Assembly: GCF_018729455.1 (NCBI RefSeq)
Contig: NZ_JAHHZF010000008.1
Span: 260,886 to 324,885 of the forward strand
Source: Prosthecodimorpha staleyi
GTDB lineage: Bacteria; Pseudomonadota; Alphaproteobacteria; Rhizobiales; Ancalomicrobiaceae
Reading direction: 5' to 3'
DNA: 64,000 nt
This document shows, piece after piece, positions 35,734-46,632 of this stretch. Each line of letters opens with the position of its first letter. Positions within the stretch are counted from its first letter, which is position 1. Both the position numbers and the translations under genes were made by a program. The notes under the pieces are model-generated. The model saw only the letters and a list, made by a program, of their open reading frames with translations. It was not told where the DNA came from and ran no database searches.

Positions 35734-36917
35734 GCGGTCCGGTCCGCCCCGTCGAAGAAGCCGTCCAGGAAGACCCGGTAGATCGCCGTCAGGGTGAAGA
35801 GATCGGCGACCGGCACATGCTCGTCGAGCTGGTGCATGGTCTGGCCGACCAGCCCGAACTCGACCACCGGGCAATAGTCCTTGATGTGGCGGGCGTCCGA
35901 TGTGCCGCCGCCGGTCGAAAGCTCCGGGCGGTGCCCGGTCACGGTCTCGATCGCCGTGCCGAGCCCGTCGACGAGGCGGGTGTCGACGGTCAGGAAGGAA
36001 TCGCTCGACGGGGTCTGCAGCGTCAGCGTCCAGTCGAGACCATCGCCGGCGGCGGCGAGCCGGGCGCGCAGCCAGGCCTCGAGCGTCGAGCGCGACCAGC
36101 GGTCGTTGAAGCGGATGTTGAAGCGGGCGCGCGCCACGCCCGGGATCACGTTCCAGGCCGGATTGCCGACATCGACGGAGACGAATTCCAGGTTGGACGG
36201 CTGGAAGCGCTCGTTGCCGGCATCGAGCGGTTCGGCCATCAGCGCGCCCATCAGGCGGACGAGGCCGGGGATCGGGTTGTCGGCGAGATGCGGATAGGCG
36301 ACATGGCCCTGCCGGCCGGTGACCGTGACGGTGCCCGACAGGCTGCCGCGGCGGCCGACCTTGATGGCGTCGCCGACGGCTTGCGGGTTGGTCGGCTCGC
36401 CGACGATCGCCGCATCGAAGCGCTCGCCGCGGTCATGCGCCCAGCGCAGCAGCTTGACCGTGCCGTTGATGCTCGGTCCCTCCTCGTCGCCGGTGATCAG
36501 GAAGGACAGCGTGCCGGAGCCGGGCCGGCGGGCGGCGAGATGGTCGATGGCGGCGGCGACGAAGGCCGCGATGCCGCCCTTCATGTCGACCGCGCCGCGG
36601 CCGTAGAGCCGGCCGTCCTCGATCGTGGCCGAGAAGGGATCATGCCGCCACTTGGCCGCATCGCCGGGCGGGACCACGTCGACATGGCCGCCGAAGGTCA
36701 GATGCGGTGCACCCTGTCCGATCCGGGCATAGAGATTGATCACGTCCGGCGTGCCGGGTTCGCTGAAGGTGACGGTCTCGCAGTCGAAGCCGGCCGCCTC
36801 CAGGATGCGGGCCAGCCGGGCGATGGCCTCGCCGGAATCGGGTGTGACGGAGGGGGCGGTGATCAGGTCGCGCAGGATGGCGACCGGATCGGAAATCGGA
36901 GACGGGAGCGACGGCAT
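35730..36917 (-). CDS. dapE: Succinyl-diaminopimelate desuccinylase
   Basis: A 395-residue M20 metallopeptidase-fold enzyme of the succinylase route to lysine and meso-diaminopimelate. Metal-binding motifs: [15 protein letters not shown] (His and Asp), [14 protein letters not shown] (bridging Asp), [15 protein letters not shown] (catalytic Glu pair). C-terminal metal His in [17 protein letters not shown]. Length fits the family. Downstream of dapD on the same strand. Confidence 0.95.
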   Translation of the reverse strand: MPSLPSPISDPVAILRDLITAPSVTPDSGEAIARLARILEAAGFDCETVTFSEPGTPDVINLYARIGQGAPHLTFGGHVDVVPPGDAAKWRHDPFSATIEDGRLYGRGAVDMKGGIAAFVAAAIDHLAARRPGSGTLSFLITGDEEGPSINGTVKLLRWAHDRGERFDAAIVGEPTNPQAVGDAIKVGRRGSLSGTVTVTGRQGHVAYPHLADNPIPGLVRLMGALMAEPLDAGNERFQPSNLEFVSVDVGNPAWNVIPGVARARFNIRFNDRWSRSTLEAWLRARLAAAGDGLDWTLTLQTPSSDSFLTVDTRLVDGLGTAIETVTGHRPELSTGGGTSDARHIKDYCPVVEFGLVGQTMHQLDEHVPVADLFTLTAIYRVFLDGFFDGADRTA

Positions 36918-36987
36918 GAGCGGATGTAGCCTCGCGTTTGGCGGGCCGTCAATCGCCCCGCGGCGTCGGTCGTGGTCCCGCCGGCCC

Positions 36988-37112
36988 GGGGCCGGAGCCC
37001 CGGCGGCTCGGGGTCTGCGTCGATCGCTCAGCCGCGCGGGTCGGGGCCGTAGCCCCGGCGGCTCGGAATCTACGCCGATTTCTCAGCCGCGCGGGTCGGG
37101 GCCGTAGCGGTT
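36988..37112. repeat. 55-base direct repeat that duplicates the 3' end of the DUF805 gene
   Basis: Two copies of a unit GGGGCCGTAGCCCCGGCGGC ... CTCAGCCGCGCGGGTC lie head to tail (about 36988-37042 and 37043-37097), with the start of a third at 37098. The second copy contains the last codons and stop of the DUF805 gene (ending at 37083), so the tail of that gene has been copied downstream. Confidence 0.8.
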
Positions 37113-37520
37113 GGGGCCGCGCGTGCCGCGCAGGCAGTAGAGATGCACGAACAGGATGACGGAGGCGAGCGTGATCAGGCCCATGGCCATCAGCTGCGCC
37201 TGCGTCCGTCCGGGCGGCGACGGCACCAGGCCGGCGAGGCTGACCACAAGATAGGGCAGGGCCAGCCAGGTCGGCCGGCCATGGTCGTGCAGCCGCCGCA
37301 CGATGAGGCTGCCGGTGCCGGCGATCGCGATCAGCGGAAACAGGGCGAGGAGCGCGAGCAGGAACGGATTGCGCCCCATCAGCCGGGTCAGCGGGACCAG
37401 CACGACGACGCCCAGAAAGAGCAGGATCATCAACTGGAAATTCCGCTTCCAGAACTGGGCGCGTCCCAGGCGTCCGTCCAGGCCGAAGAAATACTCGAAC
37501 ATCGCCGTCCCGTTCGCCAT
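37083..37520 (-). CDS. DUF805-family membrane protein
   Basis: A 145-residue membrane protein. MFEYFFGLDGRLGRAQFWKR is the DUF805 opening, followed by helices ILLFLGVVVLVPL, FLLALLALFPLIAIAG, the conserved SLIVRRLHDHGRPTWLAL motif, then two more helices. Function unknown in the family. Met at 37520 or 37502 may start it; neither has a strong ribosome-binding site. Its last codons are part of a tandem duplication. Confidence 0.82.
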   Translation of the reverse strand: MANGTAMFEYFFGLDGRLGRAQFWKRNFQLMILLFLGVVVLVPLTRLMGRNPFLLALLALFPLIAIAGTGSLIVRRLHDHGRPTWLALPYLVVSLAGLVPSPPGRTQAQLMAMGLITLASVILFVHLYCLRGTRGPNRYGPDPRG

Positions 37521-37600
37521 CGTGAACCGGCCGCGCCGCCGGCGGGCCGGCCGAAAGGCCCGTGTCCGTCCGAGGACCGGGCGTTTCCGCGCCCCCGGCT

Positions 37601-38317
37601 TCACCGGCCGGTCGCGTTCACGATCATGATCTTCTGCCAGATCTTCTGCGACAGGTTCGTGGTCAGCTGCTCGATTTCGTTGACCGCCGTGGCGATTTCG
37701 CCATCTTCGGTGGCAATGGCGTAGAGCGCGGCGCCCTTGGCGGTGAGCGAGAGCAGTTCCGAGCAATAGTCGAGATAGCGCGACAGCTCGAAGGGCGTCA
37801 TCGAGCGGTCCGGGGAGACCGGCGTGCGCACCGCGCCGGGGCCGATCATGCCGGGATCCTTGGTCAGCTGGTGCATGTCGATGACATGGACCACCGCGCG
37901 GAACGGGTTCAGCGCCTGGAGGGCACGCGACCGGCGCAGGCGGCGCTCGGCCGTGACCAGCGAGACCACCGCCACCGCGCTCAGGATGGTCAGGTTGACC
38001 AGCGCGTCGATGCTCTGGACCAGATTGAAGATGTTGTTGGTGCCGGCATCGAATTCGAGCCGCAGCACCAGCGCGGCGAGCAGCGCCACCGCGCCGGCCA
38101 GAACGCCGGCGACGAACAGCCGGAGGAGCCAGCGCGGCCGCATGATTGCGCGCGTCGTCGCGCCGGTCTCGGCGATCAGGTCGCGCACCTCGGCGGTCAC
38201 GCCGGCGAGGCCGGCGCCGGGGAAGCGGGCCTCGATGCGCGCCTTGAGCGCATCGAGCGTCTCGACGATCTCGTCGGCCTCCAGGAGGCGGTATCGCGGT
38301 TTCGATGCCTTGGCCAT
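37601..38317 (-). CDS. Two-helix membrane protein of unknown function
   Basis: A 238-residue protein: charged N-terminal cytosolic region (residues about 1-65), two close membrane helices (LLRLFVAGVLAGAVALLAAL; LVNLTILSAVAVVSLVTAE) and a C-terminal helical domain of about 110 residues (HVIDMHQLTKDPGMI; YLDYCSELLSLTAKGAALYA; IEQLTTNLSQKIWQKIMIV). Not recognised. Start at 38317, 44 bases after the dapD stop, so part of the dap operon. Confidence 0.72.
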   Translation of the reverse strand: MAKASKPRYRLLEADEIVETLDALKARIEARFPGAGLAGVTAEVRDLIAETGATTRAIMRPRWLLRLFVAGVLAGAVALLAALVLRLEFDAGTNNIFNLVQSIDALVNLTILSAVAVVSLVTAERRLRRSRALQALNPFRAVVHVIDMHQLTKDPGMIGPGAVRTPVSPDRSMTPFELSRYLDYCSELLSLTAKGAALYAIATEDGEIATAVNEIEQLTTNLSQKIWQKIMIVNATGR

Positions 38318-38361
38318 CGCCGCCTCCGGGGCTTGCGCGGCTGCGGTCCGCGCCGTGCGGA

Positions 38362-39216
<855 letters not shown>

Positions 39217-39439
39217 GTTCGGGCTCCGGAAACGGCTGATCGGGCAGGGTGGCGGGACCATGGCGAGGGTCGCCGGGACTGTCAACCAGCGCCCTGCCGC
39301 AGGCGGATCGGGTTCGGCCCCCGGTCCGCCCTCCGGTTTGATGTCGCCGGCCGTCCCGACAGCCGTCTCGCCGACAGTCGGGCGGATACCGGCCGCGGAA
39401 CGGTGATGGACCGCTAAGCCGTCACCGGCCGCCAAGCGG

Positions 39440-41200
39440 TCACTGACCGCCAAGATAGACTTCCTGCAGCAGGCCGTCGTCCGAATAGGGTGTCTGCCGG
39501 CCGCCGGTCGCCTCGAAGACCTTCGAGCGCACCCGGCCGATCATCAGCCGCGCGTCGAGCCCCTTGGTGGCGACCGTCTCGACGAAGGCGCGCGTGAAGG
39601 GGCTGAGGTCGCCGTCGCCGTCGGCGGCGACATCCTGCGGGGCGGTCGAGTAGACCACCAGCGAGCCGTGATTGGGCACGGACAGCCGCGCCAGCCCGCG
39701 GGCCGGCGTCGAACGCGTCGACGACGCGATCTGGGCCGCGAAGGGATTGTCGCGGCAGGCGTCGAGGATCACGATCCGGGTCTTGGCCCGGCCGACGCGC
39801 TCCATGACCCGGCCGAGACCGATCGCCTCGTCCTCGGCATCGCGCACGTCGGAGAGCTGTGCGTCCACCGGCAGCAGATAATTCTCCATCGCGCCGCCGC
39901 GCGGGATCTGCACCGCATGGCCGGAATAGTAGACCAGCGCGATCTCGGCCCGATCGGCCTTGTCGGAGAAGGCGCGTAGGCTGCGCGCCAGCGTCTCGCG
40001 ATTGGCATCCGTGACGATCTCGACCGAGAAGCCGATCGCGGTCAGCGCCTTGCCGACGGCGGCCGCGTCGTTGGCCGGATTGCGCAGTCGGCCCATGCGT
40101 CCATAGGCGCCGTTGCCGACGACCAGCGCGACGCGGGAACCGGTCGGGACGGCCGGCGTTGCCGCGGCGGCCTTGGCCTTGTCGCGCTGGGCGGCGACGA
40201 GCTTGCGGTTGTCGATCGCCACCGCATAGTCCGGTCGCAACTGGATGGCGCGCTCGTAGTCGGCCAGCGCGCGGTCGTAATCGCCCTTGTCCCAGAAGAG
40301 ATTGCCGCGATTGTTGAAGTTGCCCGGATCCGCGGGCCGCAGGGCAATGGCCTTGTTGTAGTCCGCCAGCGCTCGATCGGCGTCACCCTTGGCGCGGTAG
40401 GCGATGCCGCGATTGGTGTAGCCGTCCGGATCGTCGGGCTTGAGAGCGATCACGCGGGTATAGTCGGCGATCGCACGATCGTGCAGGCTCTTGGCCTGAA
40501 AGGCGACGCCGCGATTGAACAGTGCGAGGCTGTCGTCCGGGTTCTGTGCGATCACCTGATCGAAGTCGGCGATCGCGCGGTCCGGCTCCTTCCGTCTGAT
40601 ATTGACGTCGCCGCGGTTGATCAGCGCCGGCCGGTAGCCGGGTTTCAGGGCGAGGGCCCGATCGTAGTCGGCGATCGCCCGGTCGTTGTCGCCCTTGTCG
40701 CGGAAGATGCGGCCACGAGACGTGAAGGCGTCCGGGTCGTCCGCCTTCAACGCGATGGCCTGATTGAAATCGGCGAGGGCGCGGTCCCGGTCGCCGCGGG
40801 CAGAATAGGCCAAGCCCCGGTTGAAGAAGGCCTTGTAGTAGTCGGGCTTCAGGCTGATCGCCTGACCGAATTCGGCGATGGCGCGCTCGGTATCCCCAAG
40901 GGCGCGATAGGAATTGCCCCGGTTCAAACGGGCCGCGGCGTCGTTCGGCTTCAGCGCGATCGCCTGGTCGTAGTCCCGCAGGGCGCGATCGTGCTGGCCG
41001 AGACCGGCATATTCGACGCCGCGATTGATGTAGGAGGCGGCCTCGCCGGGCGACCGGGCGATGGCGGCCGTGCAGGCCCGGATGCCGGCCTCGCCGGTCA
41101 GTTTTTGGCAATCCTCCGCATCGCCGGCCCAAGCCAAGGTGGGCGCGGCGAGACCGGCGAGGAGCGCGGCGATCAGCAGGGTGGGCATCGGGCGGGCCAT
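39440..41200 (-). CDS. Secreted TPR-caspase (peptidase C14) protein
   Basis: A 586-residue protein. Signal peptide ([18 protein letters not shown]), eight or more consecutive 34-residue TPR units (residues about 55-335, e.g. [40 protein letters not shown]), then a caspase domain: [36 protein letters not shown] (catalytic His) and [14 protein letters not shown] (catalytic Cys). Bacterial orthocaspases usually cut after Arg or Lys. GAGGTCTCCC ribosome-binding site before the ATG at 41200. Nothing in the neighbourhood explains its target. Confidence 0.9.
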   Translation of the reverse strand: MARPMPTLLIAALLAGLAAPTLAWAGDAEDCQKLTGEAGIRACTAAIARSPGEAASYINRGVEYAGLGQHDRALRDYDQAIALKPNDAAARLNRGNSYRALGDTERAIAEFGQAISLKPDYYKAFFNRGLAYSARGDRDRALADFNQAIALKADDPDAFTSRGRIFRDKGDNDRAIADYDRALALKPGYRPALINRGDVNIRRKEPDRAIADFDQVIAQNPDDSLALFNRGVAFQAKSLHDRAIADYTRVIALKPDDPDGYTNRGIAYRAKGDADRALADYNKAIALRPADPGNFNNRGNLFWDKGDYDRALADYERAIQLRPDYAVAIDNRKLVAAQRDKAKAAAATPAVPTGSRVALVVGNGAYGRMGRLRNPANDAAAVGKALTAIGFSVEIVTDANRETLARSLRAFSDKADRAEIALVYYSGHAVQIPRGGAMENYLLPVDAQLSDVRDAEDEAIGLGRVMERVGRAKTRIVILDACRDNPFAAQIASSTRSTPARGLARLSVPNHGSLVVYSTAPQDVAADGDGDLSPFTRAFVETVATKGLDARLMIGRVRSKVFEATGGRQTPYSDDGLLQEVYLGGQ

Positions 41201-41401
41201 GGGAGACCTCGTCGGTCGCGGGTTGCGGACACGGAAGGATGTTCGTGTTCGCAACTATGGCTCGCAGCCGAGGCCGCCGGTCAATCGCGGCCGGCCCCAA
41301 CGGCTTTGGGGGCCCGCAGAAGGGCCTTCCGGACCCCGCAACCGGGTCCTTCAGCGCGCAGCGGTCCGCCTCTGGCCCGCTTGCGGCCCGGCTTGCAGCC
41401 C

Positions 41402-42658
41402 TCAGGCCGCGTAGCGCGACAGCGCCAGGTCGGCGGTCTCGATCTCCGGCTTGCGGGCGCCGATCTGGTCGGCGAGGACGGCGGCCGAACCGCAGGCCAT
41501 GGTCCAGCCGAGCGTGCCGTGGCCGGTGTTCAGCCACAGATTGCCGAAGCCGGTGGCGCCGATGATCGGCGTGCCGTCGGGCGTCATCGGCCTGAGGCCC
41601 GACCAGAAGGTCGCCGCCTTGAGGTCGCCGCCGCCGGGGAAGAGGTCGCCGACGGAATGTTCCAGCGTGCCGCGCCGCCGCTCGGGCAGGTCTGTCGAGA
41701 AGCCGGAGATCTCGGCCATGCCGCCGACCCGGATGCGGTCGCCGAGCCGGGTGATGGCGACCTTGTAGGTCTCGTCCATGATGGTGGAGACCGGCGCGCG
41801 CGCCGCGTCGATGATCGGGGCGGTGATCGAGTAGCCCTTGACCGGATAGACCGGCAGCCGGAGCCCGAGCCCCTTCAGAAGGCGCGGCGTATAGCTGCCC
41901 ATGGCGGCCACATAGGCGTCGGCCGTCAGCGTGCCGGCGGAGGTGCGCACCCCCGTGACGCGGCCGCCGGCGGTCTCGACCGCCTCGATGGCGACGCCGA
42001 AGCGGAACACCACGCCGAGGCTCTCGGCGATCGAGGCGAGCGCGTTGGTGAACTTGAAGCAGTCGCCGGTCTCGTCGTTGGGCAGGCGCAGGCCGCCGAC
42101 GAACTTCTCGCGCACCTGGGCGAGCGCGGGCTCGGCGGCGATGCAGCCGTCGCGGTCGAGCACCTCGAAGGGCACGCCGTCGGCCTTGAGCACGGCGATG
42201 TCCTTGTCGGCGCCGGCGAGCTGCTTCTCGGAGCGGAACAGCTGCAGCGTCCCCTGCATCCGCTCGTCGTAGTGGATGCCGGTCGCCTGGCGCAGCGCGA
42301 TCAGGCGGTCGCGGCTATATTCGGCGAGGCGGACCATGCGGCCCTTGTTGATCGCGTAGCGGCCGGAGGTGCAGTTGGCCAGCATCGAGAACAGCCAGCG
42401 CAGCATGTCCGGGTCGAGGGTCGGGCGCAGGATCAGCGGAGCGTGGCGCATGAACAGCCACTTGGCCGCCTTCTGGGGAATGCCGGGCGCCGCCCAGGGC
42501 GAGGCGTAGCCGGGCGAGATTTCGCCGGCATTGGCGAAGCTCGTCTCCAGCGCCGGGCCGGTCTGGCGGTCGATCACCGTCACCTCGTGGCCGGCACGGG
42601 CGAGATAATAGGCCGTGGTCACGCCCACCACGCCGCCGCCGAGAACCAGAACCTTCAT
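41402..42658 (-). CDS. dadA: D-amino acid dehydrogenase, small subunit
   Basis: A 418-residue FAD enzyme oxidising D-alanine and other D-amino acids to keto acids at the inner membrane. N-terminal dinucleotide fold [20 protein letters not shown], then [38 protein letters not shown], and C-terminal [26 protein letters not shown] segment. Length equals E. coli DadA. It follows alr on the same strand (50 bases), and both face the Lrp regulator, the usual dad layout. Confidence 0.95.
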   Translation of the reverse strand: MKVLVLGGGVVGVTTAYYLARAGHEVTVIDRQTGPALETSFANAGEISPGYASPWAAPGIPQKAAKWLFMRHAPLILRPTLDPDMLRWLFSMLANCTSGRYAINKGRMVRLAEYSRDRLIALRQATGIHYDERMQGTLQLFRSEKQLAGADKDIAVLKADGVPFEVLDRDGCIAAEPALAQVREKFVGGLRLPNDETGDCFKFTNALASIAESLGVVFRFGVAIEAVETAGGRVTGVRTSAGTLTADAYVAAMGSYTPRLLKGLGLRLPVYPVKGYSITAPIIDAARAPVSTIMDETYKVAITRLGDRIRVGGMAEISGFSTDLPERRRGTLEHSVGDLFPGGGDLKAATFWSGLRPMTPDGTPIIGATGFGNLWLNTGHGTLGWTMACGSAAVLADQIGARKPEIETADLALSRYAA

Positions 42659-42708
42659 GACATGCCCCTCAGATGGAATTCACGTGGTGCCGCTTCGGGA
42701 CCGCACCG

Positions 42709-43923
42709 TCAGCGCATCGGTCCGCGGTAGTGCCGCTCGAAGCGGCGGCCGAGGCCGGTGAGGATTTCGTAGGCAATCGTCCCCGCATCGCGGGCCACAT
42801 CGGCGAGCGACTGGTGCGGACCGACCAGTTCGACCCTGTCGCCGGGCCGCAGCAAACCCGGTGCCAGGGCACTGGCGTCGACGATGGTGCTGTCCATCGA
42901 GACGCGCCCGACGATCGGCAGGCGGATGCCGCCGGCATAGACGGCGCCGCGGTCGCTGAGCGCGCGCGGCCAGCCGTCGGCATAGCCGACCCCGATGGTC
43001 GCCAGCCGGCGCGGGGCGCGGGTGACATGGGCGAGGCCGTAGCCGACGCCGGTGCCGGCCGGCACGTCGCGCAGCTGGATGACCGGCGCGGCGAGCGAGA
43101 CCACGGGCTTGAGCGGCGAGCCCCGGTCGTCGACCGGATCGACCCCGTAGAGCGCGATGCCCGGGCGGACGAGATCGAGCCCGAAGCCGGGCAGGAAGGC
43201 GCCGCCCGAATTGGCCAGCGCGCGCGGCGCGGCCGGCAGGCGGTCGGCGAGGTCGCGGAAGCGCTCGAACTGGCGCAGATTGGCCGGCGCCTCGGGCTCG
43301 TCGGCGCAGGCCAGATGGCTCATCACCAGCACCACCTCGATCGCCTCCTGCCAGGCCGGATCGGCGGCGAGGACGGCGACCTCCTCGGCGGCGAGGCCGA
43401 GCCGCGCCATGCCGCTGTCGATCTGCACGGCGGCCGGCAGACGGGTATGGCGGCGGCGCGCCTCCTCTTCCCAACGGGCGACTTGGTCGAGCGAGTTGAG
43501 CACCGGGATCACGGCGGCGGCCGCGGCGGCGCCTTCCGCGCCGGGTGCCAGGCCGTTCAGAACATGGATGCGGGCGGTGGCCGGCATTTCGGCGGCCAGA
43601 TCGAGCGCCTCGCAGAGATGCGCGACGAAGAAGTCGCGGCAGCCGGCGCCATAGAGCGTCTTGGCGACCCGGCCGGCGCCGAGCCCGTAGGCGTCGGCCT
43701 TGACCACGCCGGCGATGCGCGCATCGGGCTGGCGGGCCTGCAGCACCGCATAGTTGGCCGCGAGCGCATCGAGATCGACGACCAGTTCGCCGGCGCCGAA
43801 CGTCGGTACGCTGGCGACCGAACCCGGCGCGCTGGCGACCGTTGCCGGTACGGTGGCGCTCGGAGCCCGTCCACCAGGGCCGGATGCCGGTCCGACCACG
43901 CCTTCGACCACCTTCATGAGCAT
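42709..43923 (-). CDS. alr: Alanine racemase (catabolic, DadX-like)
   Basis: A 404-residue PLP enzyme interconverting L- and D-alanine. PLP Lys75 lies in VVKADAYGLGAGRVAKTLYG; IDSGMARLGLAAEE and the C-terminal VGRVSMDSTIVDAS hold other family residues, with the second catalytic Tyr in GVGYGLAHV. The first 45 residues are an Ala/Pro/Val-rich extension that includes an imperfect DNA repeat (43800-43860). Start 43923 follows GGGGGGCGA. Upstream of dadA, so it probably supplies D-alanine for its breakdown. Confidence 0.92.
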   Translation of the reverse strand: MLMKVVEGVVGPASGPGGRAPSATVPATVASAPGSVASVPTFGAGELVVDLDALAANYAVLQARQPDARIAGVVKADAYGLGAGRVAKTLYGAGCRDFFVAHLCEALDLAAEMPATARIHVLNGLAPGAEGAAAAAAVIPVLNSLDQVARWEEEARRRHTRLPAAVQIDSGMARLGLAAEEVAVLAADPAWQEAIEVVLVMSHLACADEPEAPANLRQFERFRDLADRLPAAPRALANSGGAFLPGFGLDLVRPGIALYGVDPVDDRGSPLKPVVSLAAPVIQLRDVPAGTGVGYGLAHVTRAPRRLATIGVGYADGWPRALSDRGAVYAGGIRLPIVGRVSMDSTIVDASALAPGLLRPGDRVELVGPHQSLADVARDAGTIAYEILTGLGRRFERHYRGPMR

Positions 43924-44065
43924 GCCGTCGCCCCCCTGCCGCCACGCCGCGACATGGCTGCCACTGTCGCAGAAGGGTGTTCGAATGTGGCACCCAAGCG
44001 CCGGAGAAGCTTGCGGAATCGGCCCTTTTGCGCAACGATCGTGCGTCCCACGCGAGAATGTTGCG
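43924..44065. promoter_or_regulatory. Divergent alr-lrp control region
   Basis: 142 bases between divergent genes. TTGCGCAA at 44028-44035 is a perfect palindrome 31 bases before the lrp ATG. Lrp regulators often bind and bend such shared promoters. No consensus Lrp array could be confirmed by eye. Confidence 0.4.
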
Positions 44066-44521
44066 ATGAAGATCGACGACTTCGACCGCAAGATCATCCG
44101 CGCCCTGCGCAAGGACGGGCGGATGAGCAATGTCGATCTCGCCCGCGCGGTCGGATTGTCGGCCTCGGCCTGCCTCCGGCGGGTGCAGGCGCTGGAGGCC
44201 GGCGGCGTCATCCGCGGCTATACGGCGATCGTGGCCGGCGACGACGAGGACGGCATCGTGGTCATCGTGCAGATCACGCTCGACCGGCAGAGCGAGGATT
44301 CGCTCAACCAGTTCGAGGAGGCGGTGCGCAAGCATCCCGAGATCCGAGAATGCTTCCTGATGACCGGCATCGCCGACTATGTGCTGCGCGCGGAGGCCCG
44401 CAGCGCCGCCCATTACGAGACCATCCACAAGGAGATCCTGTCGCGCCTGCCCGGCGTCGCCCGGATCCAGTCGAGCTTTGCCATCCGCGCCGTGCTGCGC
44501 GATCCCGGCCCGGGGCGGTAG
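44066..44521 (+). CDS. Lrp/AsnC-family regulator of the dad genes
   Basis: A 151-residue regulator. N-terminal helix-turn-helix: KIDDFDRKIIRALRKDGRMS, NVDLARAVGLSASACLRRVQ; C-terminal RAM ligand domain: IVVIVQITLDRQSEDSLNQF, HPEIRECFLMTGIADYVLRA. Divergent from alr-dadA, the classic place for DadR/AldR-type activators responding to alanine. The gene name is not certain. Confidence 0.9.
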   Translation: MKIDDFDRKIIRALRKDGRMSNVDLARAVGLSASACLRRVQALEAGGVIRGYTAIVAGDDEDGIVVIVQITLDRQSEDSLNQFEEAVRKHPEIRECFLMTGIADYVLRAEARSAAHYETIHKEILSRLPGVARIQSSFAIRAVLRDPGPGR

Positions 44522-44615
44522 CCCCGGCACCGGGGCGATAGCGGCGCGGGACGGCGCCCGGGGCGACTTGGCGTAAGGGCGGAGCATCCGATGGGGTGCG
44601 CCGATCGATCGCCGC

Positions 44616-45308
44616 TCAGGCGGGCGTGCCCAGCACCTCGGCCCTGTATTCCTCGATCAGGCTTTCCAGCGTCGGGCCGGCATCGACGCAGGCGAGCGGG
44701 CGCAGGCGGGTCTCGACCAGGGCCAGATGGCTCGACATCGCCTTGACGGCGCGGCCGCGCTCGCCGGCGGAGAGGGCGCGATAGATGGCGCGGTGCTCGT
44801 CGCAGCCGCATTGCGAGCCGTGCGAGTTCTCGTAGAAGGCGACCAGCATGGTGGTGCGCGAGACCAGTTCGCGTGCCTGCCGCTGGATGATCGGGTTGCC
44901 GGTCAGCGCCGCCAGACGATGATGGAATTCGGCCGACAGCCTGAGCCAGGTGTCGCGGTCGCCGATGCGCAGCGCCTCGGCCTCGCTCTCGACATGCTCG
45001 CGCAGTTGGTCGATCTCCGCCGCCGTCAGGGTCTCGGCCAGATGCGCCGCGATGCCGCTCTCCAGGATGCGCCGCGCCTCGAAGATGACGTGGATCTCGT
45101 TGAGGTCGGGCGCGATCGTGAAGGCGCCGCGGTTCTTCACCACCTCGATCAGCCGCTCGTGGCCGAGCCGGTGCAGCACCTTGCGGATGCGCTCGCGGCT
45201 GACCCCGAAAATGTCGGCAAGGCGATGCTCGCCGAGTTTGGTCCGGCCCGGCAGGCGGCCGGCCAGGATCAGCCGCGACAGGATCAGGTGGATGTCGTCT
45301 TCGTGCAT
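44616..45308 (-). CDS. GntR-family regulator, FCD subfamily
   Basis: A 230-residue regulator if started at MHEDDIHLILSR (45308); the frame is open to a Met at 45401, which has no ribosome-binding site and lies on a palindrome. GntR winged helix: KLGEHRLADIFGVSRERIRKVLHRLGHERLIEVVKNRGAFT; FCD ligand domain: ILESGIAAHLAETLTAAEID, AEFHHRLAALTGNPIIQRQ (metal His), ENSHGSQCGCDEHRAIYRAL. Divergent from the ABC operon and probably its regulator. Confidence 0.87.
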   Translation of the reverse strand: MHEDDIHLILSRLILAGRLPGRTKLGEHRLADIFGVSRERIRKVLHRLGHERLIEVVKNRGAFTIAPDLNEIHVIFEARRILESGIAAHLAETLTAAEIDQLREHVESEAEALRIGDRDTWLRLSAEFHHRLAALTGNPIIQRQARELVSRTTMLVAFYENSHGSQCGCDEHRAIYRALSAGERGRAVKAMSSHLALVETRLRPLACVDAGPTLESLIEEYRAEVLGTPA

Positions 45309-45385
45309 GAGCGCCAGGGTGACTTGCCGATCCGGCGACCATGCCGAACCCGGGCGGCCGCTGTCCAGCAGATCGCCGGGGCAGA

Positions 45386-45414
45386 TTGCACATTTTTCCA
45401 TCGATTGTGCACAA
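45386..45414. promoter_or_regulatory. Candidate GntR/FCD operator
   Basis: TTGTGCACAA at 45405-45414 is a perfect 10-base palindrome of the TTGT-x2-ACAA type favoured by FCD regulators. A related half, TTGCACA, lies at 45386-45392. Both sit between the regulator and the ABC operon in an AT-richer patch, so one site could control both directions. Confidence 0.6.
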
Positions 45415-45574
45415 AATGGCTTAAAGTGTGAACCGGCTCGATGGACTCACTAGAGGGCAACGTGTTGAAATCATTGAGTCTCGCCGGCAAGGCTCGCGCC
45501 ATCGGGACTGGCATGAGCCTTGCGAGCCCACCGGCAGCCGCCACTTCGGGCGACGGGTTTCGCGAGGGATCATC

Positions 45575-46627
45575 ATGGACACGATCAGCCGGGCGGGTCT
45601 CAGCCGCCGCTCCATCCTCAAGGCCGGCGCCGCCGCCGGCTTCACGCTGGCCGCGCCGGGCCTCCTCCGGGCCCAGACCAAGGAGTTGGTCGTCGGCGGT
45701 GCCGCCAGTCACAAGCCCTGGGTCGAGCAGGTCGTCATCCCGAATTTCGAGAAGAAATACGGCGCCAAGATCATCTTCGAGGGCACCAAGTCGCTGGTCA
45801 ACCTCGAGAAGATGCAGAAGAACAAGGGTTCGCAGTATCTCTCGGTCGTGCAGATGGACGATCCGGTGATGATCCTGGCCGTCAAGGAAGGCCTGCTCGA
45901 TCCGCTGACCGCCGCCAAGGCGCCGAACCTTGCCGAGCTGGTTGCCGGTGCCACCCATATGGACGGCATGTGGGCCAACTACCTGCAACCCTGGCTCGGC
46001 ATCGCCTACAACAAGACCGCGATGAAGACCGCGCCGACCTCCTGGGCGGATCTGTTCGACCCGAAATACAAGGGCCGGATCATCATCCCGTCGCTGCAGA
46101 ACACCGAAGGCCTGCCGAGCCTGTTCATCGCCGGCCACCTCGCCACCGGCGCGAGCTTCGCGGCCGCCCAGAAGGACACCGACGCCGGCTTCAAGAAGCT
46201 GGCCGGCATCAAGGCGAACCTGCTGACCATCTACACCCAGATGCCGCAGGCCTATAACCTGCTCGAACAGGGCGAGGCCTGGATGATCGGGCCGGCCATG
46301 TCGTCCTTCGCCTCCGAGCGCAAGGCGGCCGGCGCGCCGATCGAACTGGCCGCGCCGAAGGAGGGCGTCTTCGCCATGCCGTCCGGCATCGCGGTCGTGA
46401 AGGGCGCGCCGCAGTCGGAACTGGCCTTCGCCTATGTCAACGAACTGCTCGGTGCCGCCCTGCAGGCGCAACTGGTCGGCCCGACCGCCTCGCTCGGCAC
46501 CAACAAGGCGACGCCCAAGCCGGCCGGCCTGCCCGCCGACCTGACGGTGCACCAGATCGACTGGGCCAACGTCGCCGCCGAGCGGTCCAACTGGGTCTCC
46601 CGGTGGGACCGCGAGATGGCGCTCTGA
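45575..46627 (+). CDS. ABC importer substrate-binding protein (PotD/spermidine-thiamine type)
   Basis: A 350-residue periplasmic protein with a twin-arginine signal (SRAGLSRRSILKAGAAAGF, cleavage near LLRAQ). The mature fold is a type-2 binding protein of the PotD/AfuA-like kind: SWADLFDPKYKGRIIIPSL, AYNLLEQGEAWMIGPAMSSF, KEGVFAMPSGIAVVKGAPQS. GAGGGA precedes the ATG. First gene of an operon with one ATPase and two permeases. The ligand may be a ureide or acylated amine, given the genes that follow, but this is inference. Confidence 0.87.
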   Translation: MDTISRAGLSRRSILKAGAAAGFTLAAPGLLRAQTKELVVGGAASHKPWVEQVVIPNFEKKYGAKIIFEGTKSLVNLEKMQKNKGSQYLSVVQMDDPVMILAVKEGLLDPLTAAKAPNLAELVAGATHMDGMWANYLQPWLGIAYNKTAMKTAPTSWADLFDPKYKGRIIIPSLQNTEGLPSLFIAGHLATGASFAAAQKDTDAGFKKLAGIKANLLTIYTQMPQAYNLLEQGEAWMIGPAMSSFASERKAAGAPIELAAPKEGVFAMPSGIAVVKGAPQSELAFAYVNELLGAALQAQLVGPTASLGTNKATPKPAGLPADLTVHQIDWANVAAERSNWVSRWDREMAL

Positions 46628-46632
46628 CGGCC

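Noticed and set aside
45309-45401. Longer start for the GntR/FCD regulator
   Set aside because: The Met at 45401 has no ribosome-binding site and abuts the palindrome that looks like an operator; kept as an alternative only.
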